Source of the DNA: a virus
Length of the DNA: 32,896 nucleotides
Virus record (IMG/VR): IMGVR_UViG_3300025128_000184
Coordinates: 1 to 32,896 of that record
Strand: one strand, 5' to 3'
Below are positions 1 through 9,173 of the stretch, one piece after another. The position numbers and the translations under genes were made by a program. The notes below the pieces were generated by a model. It searched no databases, had not been told where the DNA came from, and was given only the letters and a program-made list of their open reading frames with translations. The first letter of the stretch is position 1, and every line of letters begins with the position of its first letter.

Positions 1-921
1 CCCTCTACTAATGCTTGGCGATTGTATTTTGTCCATTAGACTCTTACTACCCTCGTTACGACCTTGAGAACGAAGAATTTCTTTGATTTGGTCCTTATAT
101 AGCAGAAACATAGCCACGTCTGCAACATTGGCATGACTTGCCCAAATTTCTTTTGCCATATCTTTAGTAGCAAATCTATAAACCTCTTCTTTCTGTTTTT
201 TTGTAACTTTACCTCCCATGAATCTTTCCATATCTTTTAAGTGAGTTTGCAATCCTTTTCTTGCTTCACCTATTTTAGCTTCCTGCGCAGCTTTTGTTTC
301 TGTCATATTTTTTGACAGTTGTAGTTTTTGTGACTCAATTGCTTTTTTAATAGTTCTTTTTATCTCTCTACCTTTTATAGTAATTAAACCATTTCTAAGC
401 ATTTTATCTACCGTATCGTCTATTTCTGATTGTGATAACCCGTCAGCTTTTAGTTCTTCTATAACTAATTCTTTATTTGAATACGACAAATAATTTTCTA
501 ACGTATCTATTTCTGGACTAGTAACCTCTTCTGGTTTTGAATCTTCTTTTTTACCAAAAGCTTTTAAGGTTTGTCTTATCTCTTCTTTTGAAGCTCCTTC
601 TATTCCTAGTTCCTTAGCTATCTTATCCCAATCTAAATTTTCTTCAGGCTGTGATTCATTTGTAGATTCCCACTCGTATTCTTCTTGTGGTTCTTCTTCT
701 TTTAACTCTTCTTCTTTCTTTTCCCATTTCCATCCATCTTCATCTGTTACAGGTTCACCTTCATCATCTACTTCTGTTTCTAATTTTTCTTCTGTAGATG
801 TTCCAGCTACTTCACTGTCACCAGCAAATGCTAATGGATTAAAATCGTTTGAATTGTTTTCTTCTTTAGCAGTAGATTCTGATATTGCCTCGTCTACTAA
901 GCTTGATTTTTCTTCTGACAT
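1..921 (-). CDS. Acidic scaffold-like protein (3' end cut by window)
   Basis: Open frame of 307 codons running off the left edge with no stop, starting at an ATG at 921. The N-terminal 120 or so residues are very rich in Glu, Asp and Ser; the rest is a charged helical region (EIKRTIKKAIESQKLQLSKN and following) ending in a Gly/Ser/Arg-rich tail. It is the gene immediately downstream of the portal, where tailed phages usually carry the capsid scaffold or a head-assembly chaperone just before the major capsid gene. The composition fits a scaffolding protein, but no conserved domain is recognisable, so this is a position-and-composition call. It has its own Bacteroidota-type -7 box upstream (951-958). 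Confidence 0.6.
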   Translation of the reverse strand, partial: MSEEKSSLVDEAISESTAKEENNSNDFNPLAFAGDSEVAGTSTEEKLETEVDDEGEPVTDEDGWKWEKKEEELKEEEPQEEYEWESTNESQPEENLDWDKIAKELGIEGASKEEIRQTLKAFGKKEDSKPEEVTSPEIDTLENYLSYSNKELVIEELKADGLSQSEIDDTVDKMLRNGLITIKGREIKRTIKKAIESQKLQLSKNMTETKAAQEAKIGEARKGLQTHLKDMERFMGGKVTKKQKEEVYRFATKDMAKEIWASHANVADVAMFLLYKDQIKEILRSQGRNEGSKSLMDKIQSPSISRG

Positions 922-950
922 ATTATTTATTTTTATTGTTCCCTATTTTG

Positions 951-958
951 CAAATATA
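951..958 (-). promoter_or_regulatory. Bacteroidota -7 box for the scaffold/head genes
   Basis: Read on the minus strand this is TATATTTG, an exact match to the Bacteroidota -7 consensus TAnnTTTG, lying 29 nt upstream of the ATG at 921. A -33 TTTG at the usual spacing is not seen, so the call rests on the -7 element and its position in the short gap after the portal gene. Confidence 0.5.
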
Positions 959-962
959 CGAA

Positions 963-3251
963 TTATTTTGTTATCTTTTCTTTTGCTCTAACTTTATCCT
1001 CCATTGACGAAGCTTCTTCTCTAGAAAAAGAGCTTTTATCTTTTGGTGAACCTCCCTCTTTATTTAACTCATAGTCTGCTAATTTTTTTGCAAACTCAGC
1101 TTCTTCGGAGGCGTCGTGTATGTCTCTTTTGTCTTCTGACTGTATTTTAGCAACTTGTAGTCTTGATTCCGCTTGTATTTCTGCAACTTGTATTTTAGCT
1201 TCATTATCCATTTGTTTAAGTTGAGCTTCTTCTTCAAATTTAGCTTTTTCAGCTTCTTGTTGCATTTGCATTTGTTGCATAGCTTGTTGTTGTTGTTCGG
1301 CTGCTTGTTGTTTCATTTGTTCCATACCTTGTTCAAGTACTTTTTCTGCTTCTGTCATGGTATCAGCTTTTAATACTTTAAGTATATTTAATAAATCTAT
1401 ATTTCCTGATTGTAAAGCAGATTGAGCTAGTCCTTGTACCACTTGCTTCATAGCGTCATCTTTACCACTATCTCCAACATATACACCAAAATCTTGCAAA
1501 GCAACATCAGGCATTACATTTAGAAACTTATAAGCTCCGTCTCCTAATATCATAGCTGCTTTTTTACCTCCAGCCCAAGCTATCTTCATTATATTACAAA
1601 GTCTTTCTAATACTCTTTGTTTTACTTCGTTATGTGAATAAAACCAAGATTCTGTAATTGTTGAAGATTGAACTACACTTCTTTGTACATTTCCTACATA
1701 TTCATATTGGTCTACCGCTCCTTCTCTTTGTCTTGTTACTCCAGATATTTGACCAGCCATATCTTCTAACATAATCTTAAGATTAATTAACTGTTGTACA
1801 GATTGTGATAATGTAAAGTCAACTTGTTGAAATTGATTAAAACTACTCATTTGCCCTCCTTCATCTTTTGAGTTAATTGGTATAATACCATCAGTTTTTA
1901 AATGATACAATACAGTCTGCATATCCATTCCTACATTTGTTGGTATTTGTGACGTATCATATACTACAGCTTTACCTCCAGAACGAGCCATAGCTAGTTC
2001 AATTTGATATATTACAATATTATACAACATTTGTGTATTGTGTAATAAGTCAACCATAGATGTAACTTTTCCTGTTGTATTACCATATATACACCCAACA
2101 TAAGACAATGGAGTTTTTCCAGGATTATCTACAGACCTAACTTGATTGTCTCTTCTTTTACATTTTAATAATATTTTACCACCAATTTTAGTAGCTTCCC
2201 AAATATCATCCACCCATTTTATTTCTATTTCTTCTCCTTTTCTCTTTTTATATGTATCTTTTACCATTTTTCTAAACGGTCTGTCTGGGTCATATTTGTT
2301 TGGCGATACTTTAAATTTTATAGCTCTTAAAGATTTCCATTCTGCAGACACTATACGTATACGATTTTCTTTACCTCTTGAACTATCTATCCATGTAAAC
2401 TGACTGTTATAGTCGTCTAAATCTTGACCGTACAAATATCTCATTTGGTCTAAAATTAATAAATCGTCTTTTGTTAAGTATTCTTTATATTCATCAGCTA
2501 TTTCATTTACCGACATCCATCTTTCTTCTCCAACCCACGAAGCGTCATCTAAATAATCAGAATGTACACTTGCGTCATATATTATAGACCTTGGGTCTAC
2601 CCTACGCGCGTGCGGGTCTCCATCTATTATATCTATTTTATAAAACTCTTTTCCTGTCACTAATAAATCTCTAAAACCTTCCTTAAAAGAATCTTTTAAG
2701 TTATGTCTATTCATTACATACTCTAAACCATCTTGAGCAGTTTCCTCTACCATTTCTCTGTAGTTATATTTCATATATCTATCAATATCATCTGGTACAG
2801 GCATACCTTGTCCTTCGTCAGTTATAGGAGCTCCGTATTGTTTTTCAAAATCTTTATGTATATTATCTAACAAAGTTTTCATTTGTATAGATATCTTGTG
2901 GTCTAATTTTCTTATAACAGCTTCTTTATTAATAGTAGACACCTTCATATCTACTGGTCTTTTTAAATCTTCACCTACCAATAAGTCAATTTTTGGAGTA
3001 ATAATAGGATAATTAACTAATCTTGCAGGATATGTTAATCCATATTGTTCTGTAATATATATATAGTCATCTTGATTTATTTGTCCATTATATATTCCGT
3101 AATTCGCTATGTCTCTTGTTCTACTATCTTCATAAGGACTTTCTCCATAAGTCATATATCCAACGATTGATTTAAGTACCTGTTCGCACCATTCTTCGTT
3201 TTTTTCTTTTTCAGATACCATCATTGATGGAAAGTGAGTATAATTTGCCAT
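963..3251 (-). CDS. Portal protein, P22-like
   Basis: 762 aa. The portal forms the dodecameric ring at the capsid vertex through which DNA is packaged and where the tail attaches. The N-terminal and middle part have the look of P22-type podovirus portals (fixed-vertex motif region around YPARLVNYPIITPKIDLLVG, later LAMARSGGKAVVYDTSQIP and MLEDMAGQISGVTRQREGA), and the length fits that family (about 700-760 aa). The last 115 or so residues form a long Gln/Glu/Lys coiled coil (roughly residues 646-735), comparable to the C-terminal barrel/helical tail of P22-like portals. It directly follows the terminase gene with one base between them (TerL stop at 3253), the standard packaging-module order. 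Confidence 0.88.
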   Translation of the reverse strand: MANYTHFPSMMVSEKEKNEEWCEQVLKSIVGYMTYGESPYEDSRTRDIANYGIYNGQINQDDYIYITEQYGLTYPARLVNYPIITPKIDLLVGEDLKRPVDMKVSTINKEAVIRKLDHKISIQMKTLLDNIHKDFEKQYGAPITDEGQGMPVPDDIDRYMKYNYREMVEETAQDGLEYVMNRHNLKDSFKEGFRDLLVTGKEFYKIDIIDGDPHARRVDPRSIIYDASVHSDYLDDASWVGEERWMSVNEIADEYKEYLTKDDLLILDQMRYLYGQDLDDYNSQFTWIDSSRGKENRIRIVSAEWKSLRAIKFKVSPNKYDPDRPFRKMVKDTYKKRKGEEIEIKWVDDIWEATKIGGKILLKCKRRDNQVRSVDNPGKTPLSYVGCIYGNTTGKVTSMVDLLHNTQMLYNIVIYQIELAMARSGGKAVVYDTSQIPTNVGMDMQTVLYHLKTDGIIPINSKDEGGQMSSFNQFQQVDFTLSQSVQQLINLKIMLEDMAGQISGVTRQREGAVDQYEYVGNVQRSVVQSSTITESWFYSHNEVKQRVLERLCNIMKIAWAGGKKAAMILGDGAYKFLNVMPDVALQDFGVYVGDSGKDDAMKQVVQGLAQSALQSGNIDLLNILKVLKADTMTEAEKVLEQGMEQMKQQAAEQQQQAMQQMQMQQEAEKAKFEEEAQLKQMDNEAKIQVAEIQAESRLQVAKIQSEDKRDIHDASEEAEFAKKLADYELNKEGGSPKDKSSFSREEASSMEDKVRAKEKITK

Positions 3252-3252
3252 T

Positions 3253-5073
3253 TTAATTTATTTTTATTGGTGTGCCATTTATGCCACGTTTATAATATTT
3301 CAGTCCTATATCTAATACATCTTGTTTTTCTTGTACTCTCATTCTATAATTATCTATATTATGAATTAAACAAATACCAAAAGCCATAGCTCGGTCAGTA
3401 TTTCTTAAACCATAATTAGCTAATTCATCTATTAAATCCATAAACCATATATCTCTTACATGCTCCCTAATATAGTCATCAATAAGGTCTTCTAATAAAG
3501 CTTTTACTTGCTTATTCATGTGAACTCCATATTGGTTTCTAGTTTTAGAGCCTGGATTATGAGCAGATTCTGGTTTTTCTTTTAAATATTTTAGAGCGTT
3601 CATACGTTTAAAGTAATCTAAAATACCTATCTTTGTATATTCTACCAACATCTTTGAATTGTAGTATACAGCTAATTTTAAGCAACCGTCCCAAAAATCT
3701 TCTTTTTTCTTAGGTCTATCAGTATATTCTGCTACAACATAATCACTCGCTATATCTGTATTTGCAAATCTACGATAAATTATCGCACTTCCCAAGGATT
3801 CTGACGCTCCTGCTTCGTCTTGGTCATAAGAATCCACTCCTCCTATGTCAATTCCATTATATTCTGGCATTGGATGTGATAAAATTTTATATGGTCCAGC
3901 AGGATGTGGTTTCCAAGAAACTTTTAAATCATGCTCTTCGCCCAACACCCAATCTAAGTATCCACGCTGTATTTGATTCTTATAATCTTTACTTGATAAT
4001 ATTCTACTTCTTTGAGCGTTTAGCAAAGCAATATCAAATCTACTTTCTTTAGTATTTAAGAACGCTTCTTCTATAGTTAAAGGATAATTTTGTATATGTA
4101 AGTTATACGCTTCGTTATCTCCTGATTTTCTTATTGTTTCTCTTTCTGTAGTTAATTCTTCTTTCGCTCCTTCAACGTCTTCCACTCCTGTGTTAATATC
4201 AAAGAATCCATAGTAAGCTTTTGACGCAGGTATAAACATAGGTATAAGATTATAGGCGTCATTACTGTAATACATATCCATAAAATCTTTAGAAGCTTTT
4301 GATATATCACCTCCAGTACCTCCAATTATAGGAACTCCAAATTGTACATTACCATCCATAAAACAAGCTTTAGATGACATGTATGCGTTTTTTAAATGCT
4401 TAAACTCTCCCGCTTCTTCAAATATCATTAATGATAGACGTTCTCCTTTGAACACCTCTGGGTTATCCATAGTTCTACATATAATTGTAGATTGGTAACC
4501 ACCAATTTCCCACTTACCGTCTTTGTTTTTTTGTTTGTAACCTGAACGTAATATACCATCTGTATCTTTTAATACTGAATGTTTGAAGTTAGGATGAATA
4601 CCATTCAATCCTTTTTTAGTTTTATCAAAAAATGCATCAGCTGTAGCTTGTAGTCCAGCCGCTACACCTATATCGTTATATGGAAAAAACGTATATTCAT
4701 GAGCTACCATACCAGAGTTCATATAAGAAAATCCTTTATCTCTGGCTTTAATTACTATCATACCCTTTTCTTCTTCTTTACAGGTTTCATAAAGGTTAAA
4801 ATACTCTCTATCCATTTCTCTATACCAAGGATGTATTAAAGATTTTCTTCCTCCCTTTTCTCCACTATTACCTAATATATAGTAGAAATTTAAATAGAAA
4901 TAATATTTCCCAGATATTTTAGGCATACCTTTTGGTTTAAATCCATTTATACATCTTTCTTGTTGTTCGCTCCACCACTCTTGATAAGCTACAGAACTTT
5001 CGTCTAAGTCTGGAAATCCTTTATTAGGAATCGGTCTATATTTTTGTGGGTCAAACTTTATCTTACTACCCAT
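3253..5073 (-). CDS. terL: Terminase large subunit (packaging ATPase-nuclease)
   Basis: 606 aa. It pumps DNA into the prohead and cuts concatemers. The ATPase part shows a Walker A-like KARDKGFSY at about 109-117 (the degenerate form common in terminases) and a Walker B LSLMIFEEAGE at about 213-223 with the catalytic Glu pair. The C-terminal RNase H-like nuclease has the expected acidic triad: D409 in NGIDIGG, E478 in MLVEYTKIG and D560 in NTDRAMAFG. Length is typical. The start overlaps the end of the preceding 97-aa gene by 8 nt, and the portal follows at once, so the three are translated from one message. Confidence 0.93.
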   Translation of the reverse strand: MGSKIKFDPQKYRPIPNKGFPDLDESSVAYQEWWSEQQERCINGFKPKGMPKISGKYYFYLNFYYILGNSGEKGGRKSLIHPWYREMDREYFNLYETCKEEEKGMIVIKARDKGFSYMNSGMVAHEYTFFPYNDIGVAAGLQATADAFFDKTKKGLNGIHPNFKHSVLKDTDGILRSGYKQKNKDGKWEIGGYQSTIICRTMDNPEVFKGERLSLMIFEEAGEFKHLKNAYMSSKACFMDGNVQFGVPIIGGTGGDISKASKDFMDMYYSNDAYNLIPMFIPASKAYYGFFDINTGVEDVEGAKEELTTERETIRKSGDNEAYNLHIQNYPLTIEEAFLNTKESRFDIALLNAQRSRILSSKDYKNQIQRGYLDWVLGEEHDLKVSWKPHPAGPYKILSHPMPEYNGIDIGGVDSYDQDEAGASESLGSAIIYRRFANTDIASDYVVAEYTDRPKKKEDFWDGCLKLAVYYNSKMLVEYTKIGILDYFKRMNALKYLKEKPESAHNPGSKTRNQYGVHMNKQVKALLEDLIDDYIREHVRDIWFMDLIDELANYGLRNTDRAMAFGICLIHNIDNYRMRVQEKQDVLDIGLKYYKRGINGTPIKIN

Positions 5074-5359
5074 ACCTTAATCTTTTAGGTTTATCAAATC
5101 CAAAAATATTTTTATTCTTTATTTTACTTTGTTCTTTTTGTTCAAACCAATCCCTTAAATCAAATTGATAATTATCTTTAGTATACTTATTGTATTCTTC
5201 TGCTCGTTTCCAATTATTTTTTTTATAATGTAAACTATATCTTGACTTTAAATAATTGATAATTCTTTTATTAGATTTAGCTCCTTTAACTCCTTTTTTA
5301 TTTACTTTAATTTCAGAGCTTTTTTCAAATAATGGTTTTCTTACACTTTTTTTTATCAT
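5066..5359 (-). CDS. Uncharacterised basic protein upstream of terL
   Basis: 97 aa, rich in Lys and Arg with many aromatic residues and no recognised domain. It overlaps the terL start by 8 nt and its own ATG touches the stop of the 176-aa gene upstream, so it is tightly coupled to the packaging genes. A DNA-contacting or terminase-associated role is possible from charge and position only. Confidence 0.7.
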   Translation of the reverse strand: MIKKSVRKPLFEKSSEIKVNKKGVKGAKSNKRIINYLKSRYSLHYKKNNWKRAEEYNKYTKDNYQFDLRDWFEQKEQSKIKNKNIFGFDKPKRLRYG

Positions 5360-5889
5360 TACATTTCTTTTATCTTTTTACGATTCTCTAAGAACGAAAG
5401 ACCTTTGTCTCCCGCTATCTTTTGTCTTTCACCTCTTCTTTCTATAGCGTCAAGTAATGATTGTCTCGTTTTCAATATTTTCTCTACACCTATCATTAAT
5501 TTTTGTAACATCTCTGCATTCTCTTCATTTAGAAATGTATTATCAATTAAATTAGTAAATTCATTAATTTTCTTATTAAAAGCGATTAACTGTTCGTCTA
5601 ATGGGTCAAACTGAAGTTCTTTGTACTTTTCTATAGCAGACCTCATTTCAGATTTTTTATAACCACTCCACGTATAATTATCATACAAATCTTTTGAGAC
5701 AGCTTTTATTCTTTCTTTTTCAGTGTAGTGTCTATAAGGACTTTCATAATCATATACCATAGCAATCCATTTCATCGCTGTTTGCCCTAGCTTTTCTGTA
5801 TTTAATACTAAATTAAATTCTGGAACTAAAACTATTCCATTATCTTCTTTTAGTATATCTCCCTTTTTATTTATTTGTAACAAATACAT
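5359..5889 (-). CDS. Uncharacterised protein, small-terminase candidate by position
   Basis: 176 aa. The first half carries WIAMVYDYESPYRHYTEKERI, followed by KAVSKDLYDNYTW; the second half is predicted all-helical and ends in a basic stretch (RRGERQKIAGDKG). Phage proteins with a SPYRHxxEKER-type segment occur near terminase genes, but I cannot name the family with certainty. Its place two genes upstream of terL and its helical build are compatible with a small terminase or head-assembly role. It is coupled to its neighbours: the stop overlaps the next ATG by one base (TAATG), and only one base separates it from the gene before. Confidence 0.72.
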   Translation of the reverse strand: MYLLQINKKGDILKEDNGIVLVPEFNLVLNTEKLGQTAMKWIAMVYDYESPYRHYTEKERIKAVSKDLYDNYTWSGYKKSEMRSAIEKYKELQFDPLDEQLIAFNKKINEFTNLIDNTFLNEENAEMLQKLMIGVEKILKTRQSLLDAIERRGERQKIAGDKGLSFLENRKKIKEM

Positions 5890-5890
5890 A

Positions 5891-6154
5891 TTAAAATCCT
5901 ATATGAATCAATTTAAATGTATTTTTAAACTGAACTCTACTAGACCTTTTTTTATATAATCTGTCTAAATCATAATCTGGATTCTGACAAATACTTACTG
6001 TATTGTCTAAATAAACAAAATTATTTTCTTCAATTTTTTCAATAATAGATTCTTCTTCTTTTAATAATTCTCCCATGTGTTTATATGTTTTTTCTAAATA
6101 AAAAAAATCTCCTTCCTTTACTATTTTACCATTTTTAGTGTTAGCTAATTTCAT
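5891..6154 (-). CDS. Uncharacterised small protein, first gene of packaging operon
   Basis: 87 aa, Lys/Glu/Asn-rich, no recognised domain or membrane segment. It is the first gene after the terminator at 6203-6240 and lies directly behind a TATATTTG box, so it probably opens the packaging transcription unit (this gene, the 176-aa gene, the 97-aa gene, terL, portal). Confidence 0.65.
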   Translation of the reverse strand: MKLANTKNGKIVKEGDFFYLEKTYKHMGELLKEEESIIEKIEENNFVYLDNTVSICQNPDYDLDRLYKKRSSRVQFKNTFKLIHIGF

Positions 6155-6158
6155 ATTA

Positions 6159-6166
6159 CAAATATA
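6159..6166 (-). promoter_or_regulatory. Bacteroidota -7 box for the packaging operon
   Basis: Minus-strand TATATTTG, exact TAnnTTTG, ends only 4 nt before the ATG at 6154. With the normal -7 spacing the transcript would begin at or just before the start codon, giving an almost leaderless mRNA. A TTG lies about 24 nt further upstream, slightly wider than usual for a -33 element. Confidence 0.45.
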
Positions 6167-6202
6167 GTAAATTTATTAGTATCTTTTTAGCAACGGTATA
6201 AA

Positions 6203-6240
6203 AACAAAAAACCCTCTTATAAAAAGAAAGGCTTTTTGTT
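6203..6240 (-). terminator. Intrinsic terminator after the murein hydrolase gene
   Basis: Read on the minus strand: AACAAAAAGCC, a 16-nt loop, then GGTTTTTTGTT followed by more T. The 11-bp stem has one G-T pair and the right arm supplies the U-tract. It sits between the stop of the 807-aa gene (6316) and the next promoter/start (6166/6154), separating two late transcription units. The A-rich left arm could let it work weakly in the other direction too. Confidence 0.75.
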
Positions 6241-6315
6241 ATGAAAGATGGAAATAAAGAAGTTGCAAAATTATAAAATTTTTTTTAATTACTTCTATTT
6301 GTATCCTATTTTATT

Positions 6316-8739
6316 TTAATACATGTCTTCTGGACCCAACGGTGTTTTTGTATATGGTATAGATATGTTGTCTTGATACATATATGGTGGATTGGTTGTT
6401 GGGGTATTTATTTGTGGTAAATTAGAAGGATTAATTACCTCACCCATGTCTGGTAAAATAGGATAATTTTCCTGTATCTTGCCGTAAATATTTTGTATCG
6501 CTGGCATTGTTTTGTCAAATATATCTTGATATGGATTTCCTGTTTGTACAAAACCATCCATTGGTGTCATTCCTTGTGTCGGTAAATCCGTTACTGGCTG
6601 TCTATTTTCAGTCATTGGTTGAACTGGAACTGTAGGTTGAGGATTATCTAAACCTAGTAAATTAGGATTTTCTGTCATATATTGGTCATAAGACATTGTT
6701 GGATTTAATCTACTATAATTCTCCATGTTACTAATTCTTTCGGCAAATTGATATCCTGGTTTTTCTGTTTCTGATTTTAAATATTCCTGATATTTTTGAT
6801 ATGAAGGTAAAATAGTTGCTTTCGCTGGTAATTGAGCGGGTTCAGTTGATATTTCTTTGATGTTTTCAAATTCTATAGGCTCTGTGAATGGATGAAAGAA
6901 TCTTTCTTCTTCTTTACTATAATGACTAGGATTCATATTAATCATAAGTGTTCCTGAAACCTCGTCTGGCGTTGACATGTTTTGAAATTGCTGTAAGTGA
7001 ATATTATAATGCGTTTGATTTGTTTTATTTAATTTTGATGATATATCTTCTCCTTCTTCGTTAAATGATACATGAAAATGGTCTTTTTCATCAAAAACTT
7101 TTACTTCAAAATCTTTTATAAATTGAGATGCTTGTTTATTTTTTCCACTTTTTCCGTCTCTTAACCAGTCTGAAAAATCTCCAACAAAATCAGCTGCAGC
7201 TCCGTCCATATGTCTACTAGTTAAATTGTGAAACTCATCTCTACTTATTTCTCCATTTATAAATCTATTTTCTTGCTCTGTTAACCAATTAACGATTTCT
7301 TGTTCTGCTTCCTCGCTTTTCCATCCATATTGTTTAGTACTATCAGAAACTATCTTTTGCAATTCTTTAGAATAGTGATGCATTGTACTTTTCTTATATT
7401 TTCTCATGGTTTCCCATTGAGTTTGTGGAGTTCTTCTACCACTTGTCATATAAATTTCTCCTTCATATCCATAATATCTAGCCATAGATAATGACAAATA
7501 AACATCTTTATTTACTTGAGTGTGTCTTAAGTCTATATTTGACATTCTTGGAAAAGAACCTTTTTGTTGAGATAAATACCGTTCAGAATAAGGAATGTAC
7601 TCTTCATCACCGTCAACTACTCCCCCGTTATCGTAAGTTTTTTTTTTAAACATACCCCCTTTTCTGTATGTAGTTAATTTTTCTTCTCCTAAATAAGGGT
7701 CACCAGTTGGTTGGTTTTGTTCTGTCATCACTGGACCCGAAGGGTCCGATTTTGTTTCAGTGGTCGTGGGACTCCCTAAAAACTCATTGCTGAGTTTCTT
7801 ATATTCATTTTCATAACTATCATCTCCACCTAAAAGTATTTTAGTAACATAATCACCTGTTTCTGTATTTAACCCCTCCATCCAATCTAAAGAATTATAA
7901 ATATCAACTCCTTTTGCTTTTTGTTTGTTTAGATAATTTACTAAACCTGTAGGCCCCATATTGTAAGCGGCTAAAGCTTTTGCTTGTTTTACTTTATCTG
8001 TACCTTTATTCCAACTTCTTGACATTAGGTCGTTCATAAGATTTTCTTGAAACTGTTGAGCTAATTTTGGATTAGTAACCAAGTCACCATATTTTGTACC
8101 TTCAGGTACGTATCCTTTTTTTAGACCGTCTTTAAATGCGTCAGGCATAATTTGAGCCATACTTGTAGCTCCTGCTGGACTTACAGCATCTGATTTAAAT
8201 CTAGACTCTTGAAATAATTGTCTTAATAATATTTCTTCAAAAGACCTAGGGTCTTCAGGCATTGTACCACCATTATCCATAGACATAACTCTAGGGTTAA
8301 TAAGTTCGTGAGCATATTGTGATGTATCACTACCATAAGGAGTAAGTCCTTTATAACCTGGACCACTACCCCCTCCCGTTTGAGATGTTGTACCCCCTGG
8401 TAATCCTCCGTCTAATAATCCACCACCACCTATCATAGTAGCTGTATATGGATTAAAAGCTCCATACCCTGGGTCAAAACCCCCACTAGTGTGTGCTTGC
8501 ATAAGTTCATGACCCGTAGGGTCGGAAACATTAAATTGTGGTTTACCCATATAAGGGTTATCTGTACTACCAAGATTTATTTGCTTTATTGGAGGATTGG
8601 TACCTTTAATATGATTGTATACACGTCCCGTTACTCTTCTACCACCTGCAGCATATCTTTTTAATTTTGAACTAGCAATTACAGCTGGCACATGCTTAAA
8701 ATTACCTATCATATCCATCATATCTCTATAACTTCCCAT
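6316..8739 (-). CDS. Bifunctional virion murein hydrolase: lytic transglycosylase plus M15-like peptidase
   Basis: 807 aa from the ATG at 8739; a longer frame from a GTG at 8775 is possible but would overlap the upstream gene by 50 nt and lacks the A-rich leader seen before the ATG. Residues about 165-310 form an SLT/goose-lysozyme-like domain with catalytic Glu178 in FQESRF, GATSMAQIMP and AAYNMGP. Residues about 410-575 resemble a peptidase M15 domain: SRHMDGAAADF gives H510 and D517 (H-x6-D), and DHFHV gives H554 and H556 (HxH), the zinc set. The N-terminus is Gly-rich and the C-terminal 230 residues are Pro/Thr/Gln-rich. The phage would use it to open peptidoglycan, both glycan and peptide bonds, during DNA entry. 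No signal peptide, so probably carried in the virion. Confidence 0.82.
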   Translation of the reverse strand: MGSYRDMMDMIGNFKHVPAVIASSKLKRYAAGGRRVTGRVYNHIKGTNPPIKQINLGSTDNPYMGKPQFNVSDPTGHELMQAHTSGGFDPGYGAFNPYTATMIGGGGLLDGGLPGGTTSQTGGGSGPGYKGLTPYGSDTSQYAHELINPRVMSMDNGGTMPEDPRSFEEILLRQLFQESRFKSDAVSPAGATSMAQIMPDAFKDGLKKGYVPEGTKYGDLVTNPKLAQQFQENLMNDLMSRSWNKGTDKVKQAKALAAYNMGPTGLVNYLNKQKAKGVDIYNSLDWMEGLNTETGDYVTKILLGGDDSYENEYKKLSNEFLGSPTTTETKSDPSGPVMTEQNQPTGDPYLGEEKLTTYRKGGMFKKKTYDNGGVVDGDEEYIPYSERYLSQQKGSFPRMSNIDLRHTQVNKDVYLSLSMARYYGYEGEIYMTSGRRTPQTQWETMRKYKKSTMHHYSKELQKIVSDSTKQYGWKSEEAEQEIVNWLTEQENRFINGEISRDEFHNLTSRHMDGAAADFVGDFSDWLRDGKSGKNKQASQFIKDFEVKVFDEKDHFHVSFNEEGEDISSKLNKTNQTHYNIHLQQFQNMSTPDEVSGTLMINMNPSHYSKEEERFFHPFTEPIEFENIKEISTEPAQLPAKATILPSYQKYQEYLKSETEKPGYQFAERISNMENYSRLNPTMSYDQYMTENPNLLGLDNPQPTVPVQPMTENRQPVTDLPTQGMTPMDGFVQTGNPYQDIFDKTMPAIQNIYGKIQENYPILPDMGEVINPSNLPQINTPTTNPPYMYQDNISIPYTKTPLGPEDMY

Positions 8740-8929
8740 AATTTTTTGAGTTTTTATCGTTATACTTACCACCACCCATATAGTTCATGGTGTTCTTTAT
8801 ACTTTTTTGTTTTGTCTCTTGTTGTAACCTACCTCTCTCCATTTTAGCTATTTCAGCTTTTTCTTGAAGTTCTGAGTTTCTTCTCATCCACTCTAGTCTC
8901 TCTTGTAAATCTTCTGGTATATTTGACAT
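8726..8929 (-). CDS. Small coiled-coil protein upstream of murein hydrolase
   Basis: 67 aa. The first 45 residues are a highly charged helix (MSNIPEDLQERLEWMRRNSE and following); the tail contains NYMGGGKYNDK, one of the Y/M-x2-GG elements recurring in this cluster. It overlaps the hydrolase ATG by 14 nt. Its start follows the TAATTATG junction also used by the next gene upstream. Function unknown; a minor virion component is plausible from position. Confidence 0.68.
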   Translation of the reverse strand: MSNIPEDLQERLEWMRRNSELQEKAEIAKMERGRLQQETKQKSIKNTMNYMGGGKYNDKNSKNYGKL

Positions 8930-8931
8930 AA

Positions 8932-9171
8932 TTAATTGTGTTGTGAAAACCTACCTCCAGAGTTATAACCTTTGGATTTAGATTTCTTTTTTCCTTTTGA
9001 GTAAGAACCTATAGGTCTATACAATTCTGTTATTCCTTGTAATAAATGAGGTTTTCCTTCATCTGTATTATACCACCAACCTGTTTCAGTTATTTTATAT
9101 TTATTAGCCGCGTCTATTTTTTTTTGTCTTTTTTGTGCGGACGTTAACTTTTTTTTCTTTTTATCAGCCAT
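8932..9171 (-). CDS. Small basic protein with C-terminal GGRFSQHN
   Basis: 79 aa, with a Lys-rich N-terminus (MADKKKKKLTSAQKRQKKID), a central aromatic part (TGWWYNTDEGKPHLLQGI) and a Lys/Ser/Gly tail ending YNSGGRFSQHN. The ending closely resembles that of the next gene upstream (YGHGGRLPQHD). No known family. The high positive charge suggests nucleic-acid contact, perhaps a packaged or head-internal protein, by inference only. Confidence 0.66.
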   Translation of the reverse strand: MADKKKKKLTSAQKRQKKIDAANKYKITETGWWYNTDEGKPHLLQGITELYRPIGSYSKGKKKSKSKGYNSGGRFSQHN

Positions 9172-9173
9172 AA

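Noticed and set aside
3762-4052. 96-codon plus-strand frame opposite terL
   Set aside because: Antisense shadow; the terminase motifs are on the other strand.
8740-8775. Longer N-terminus of the murein hydrolase from a GTG
   Set aside because: Would overlap the upstream gene by 50 nt and lacks the A-rich leader seen before the ATG at 8739.
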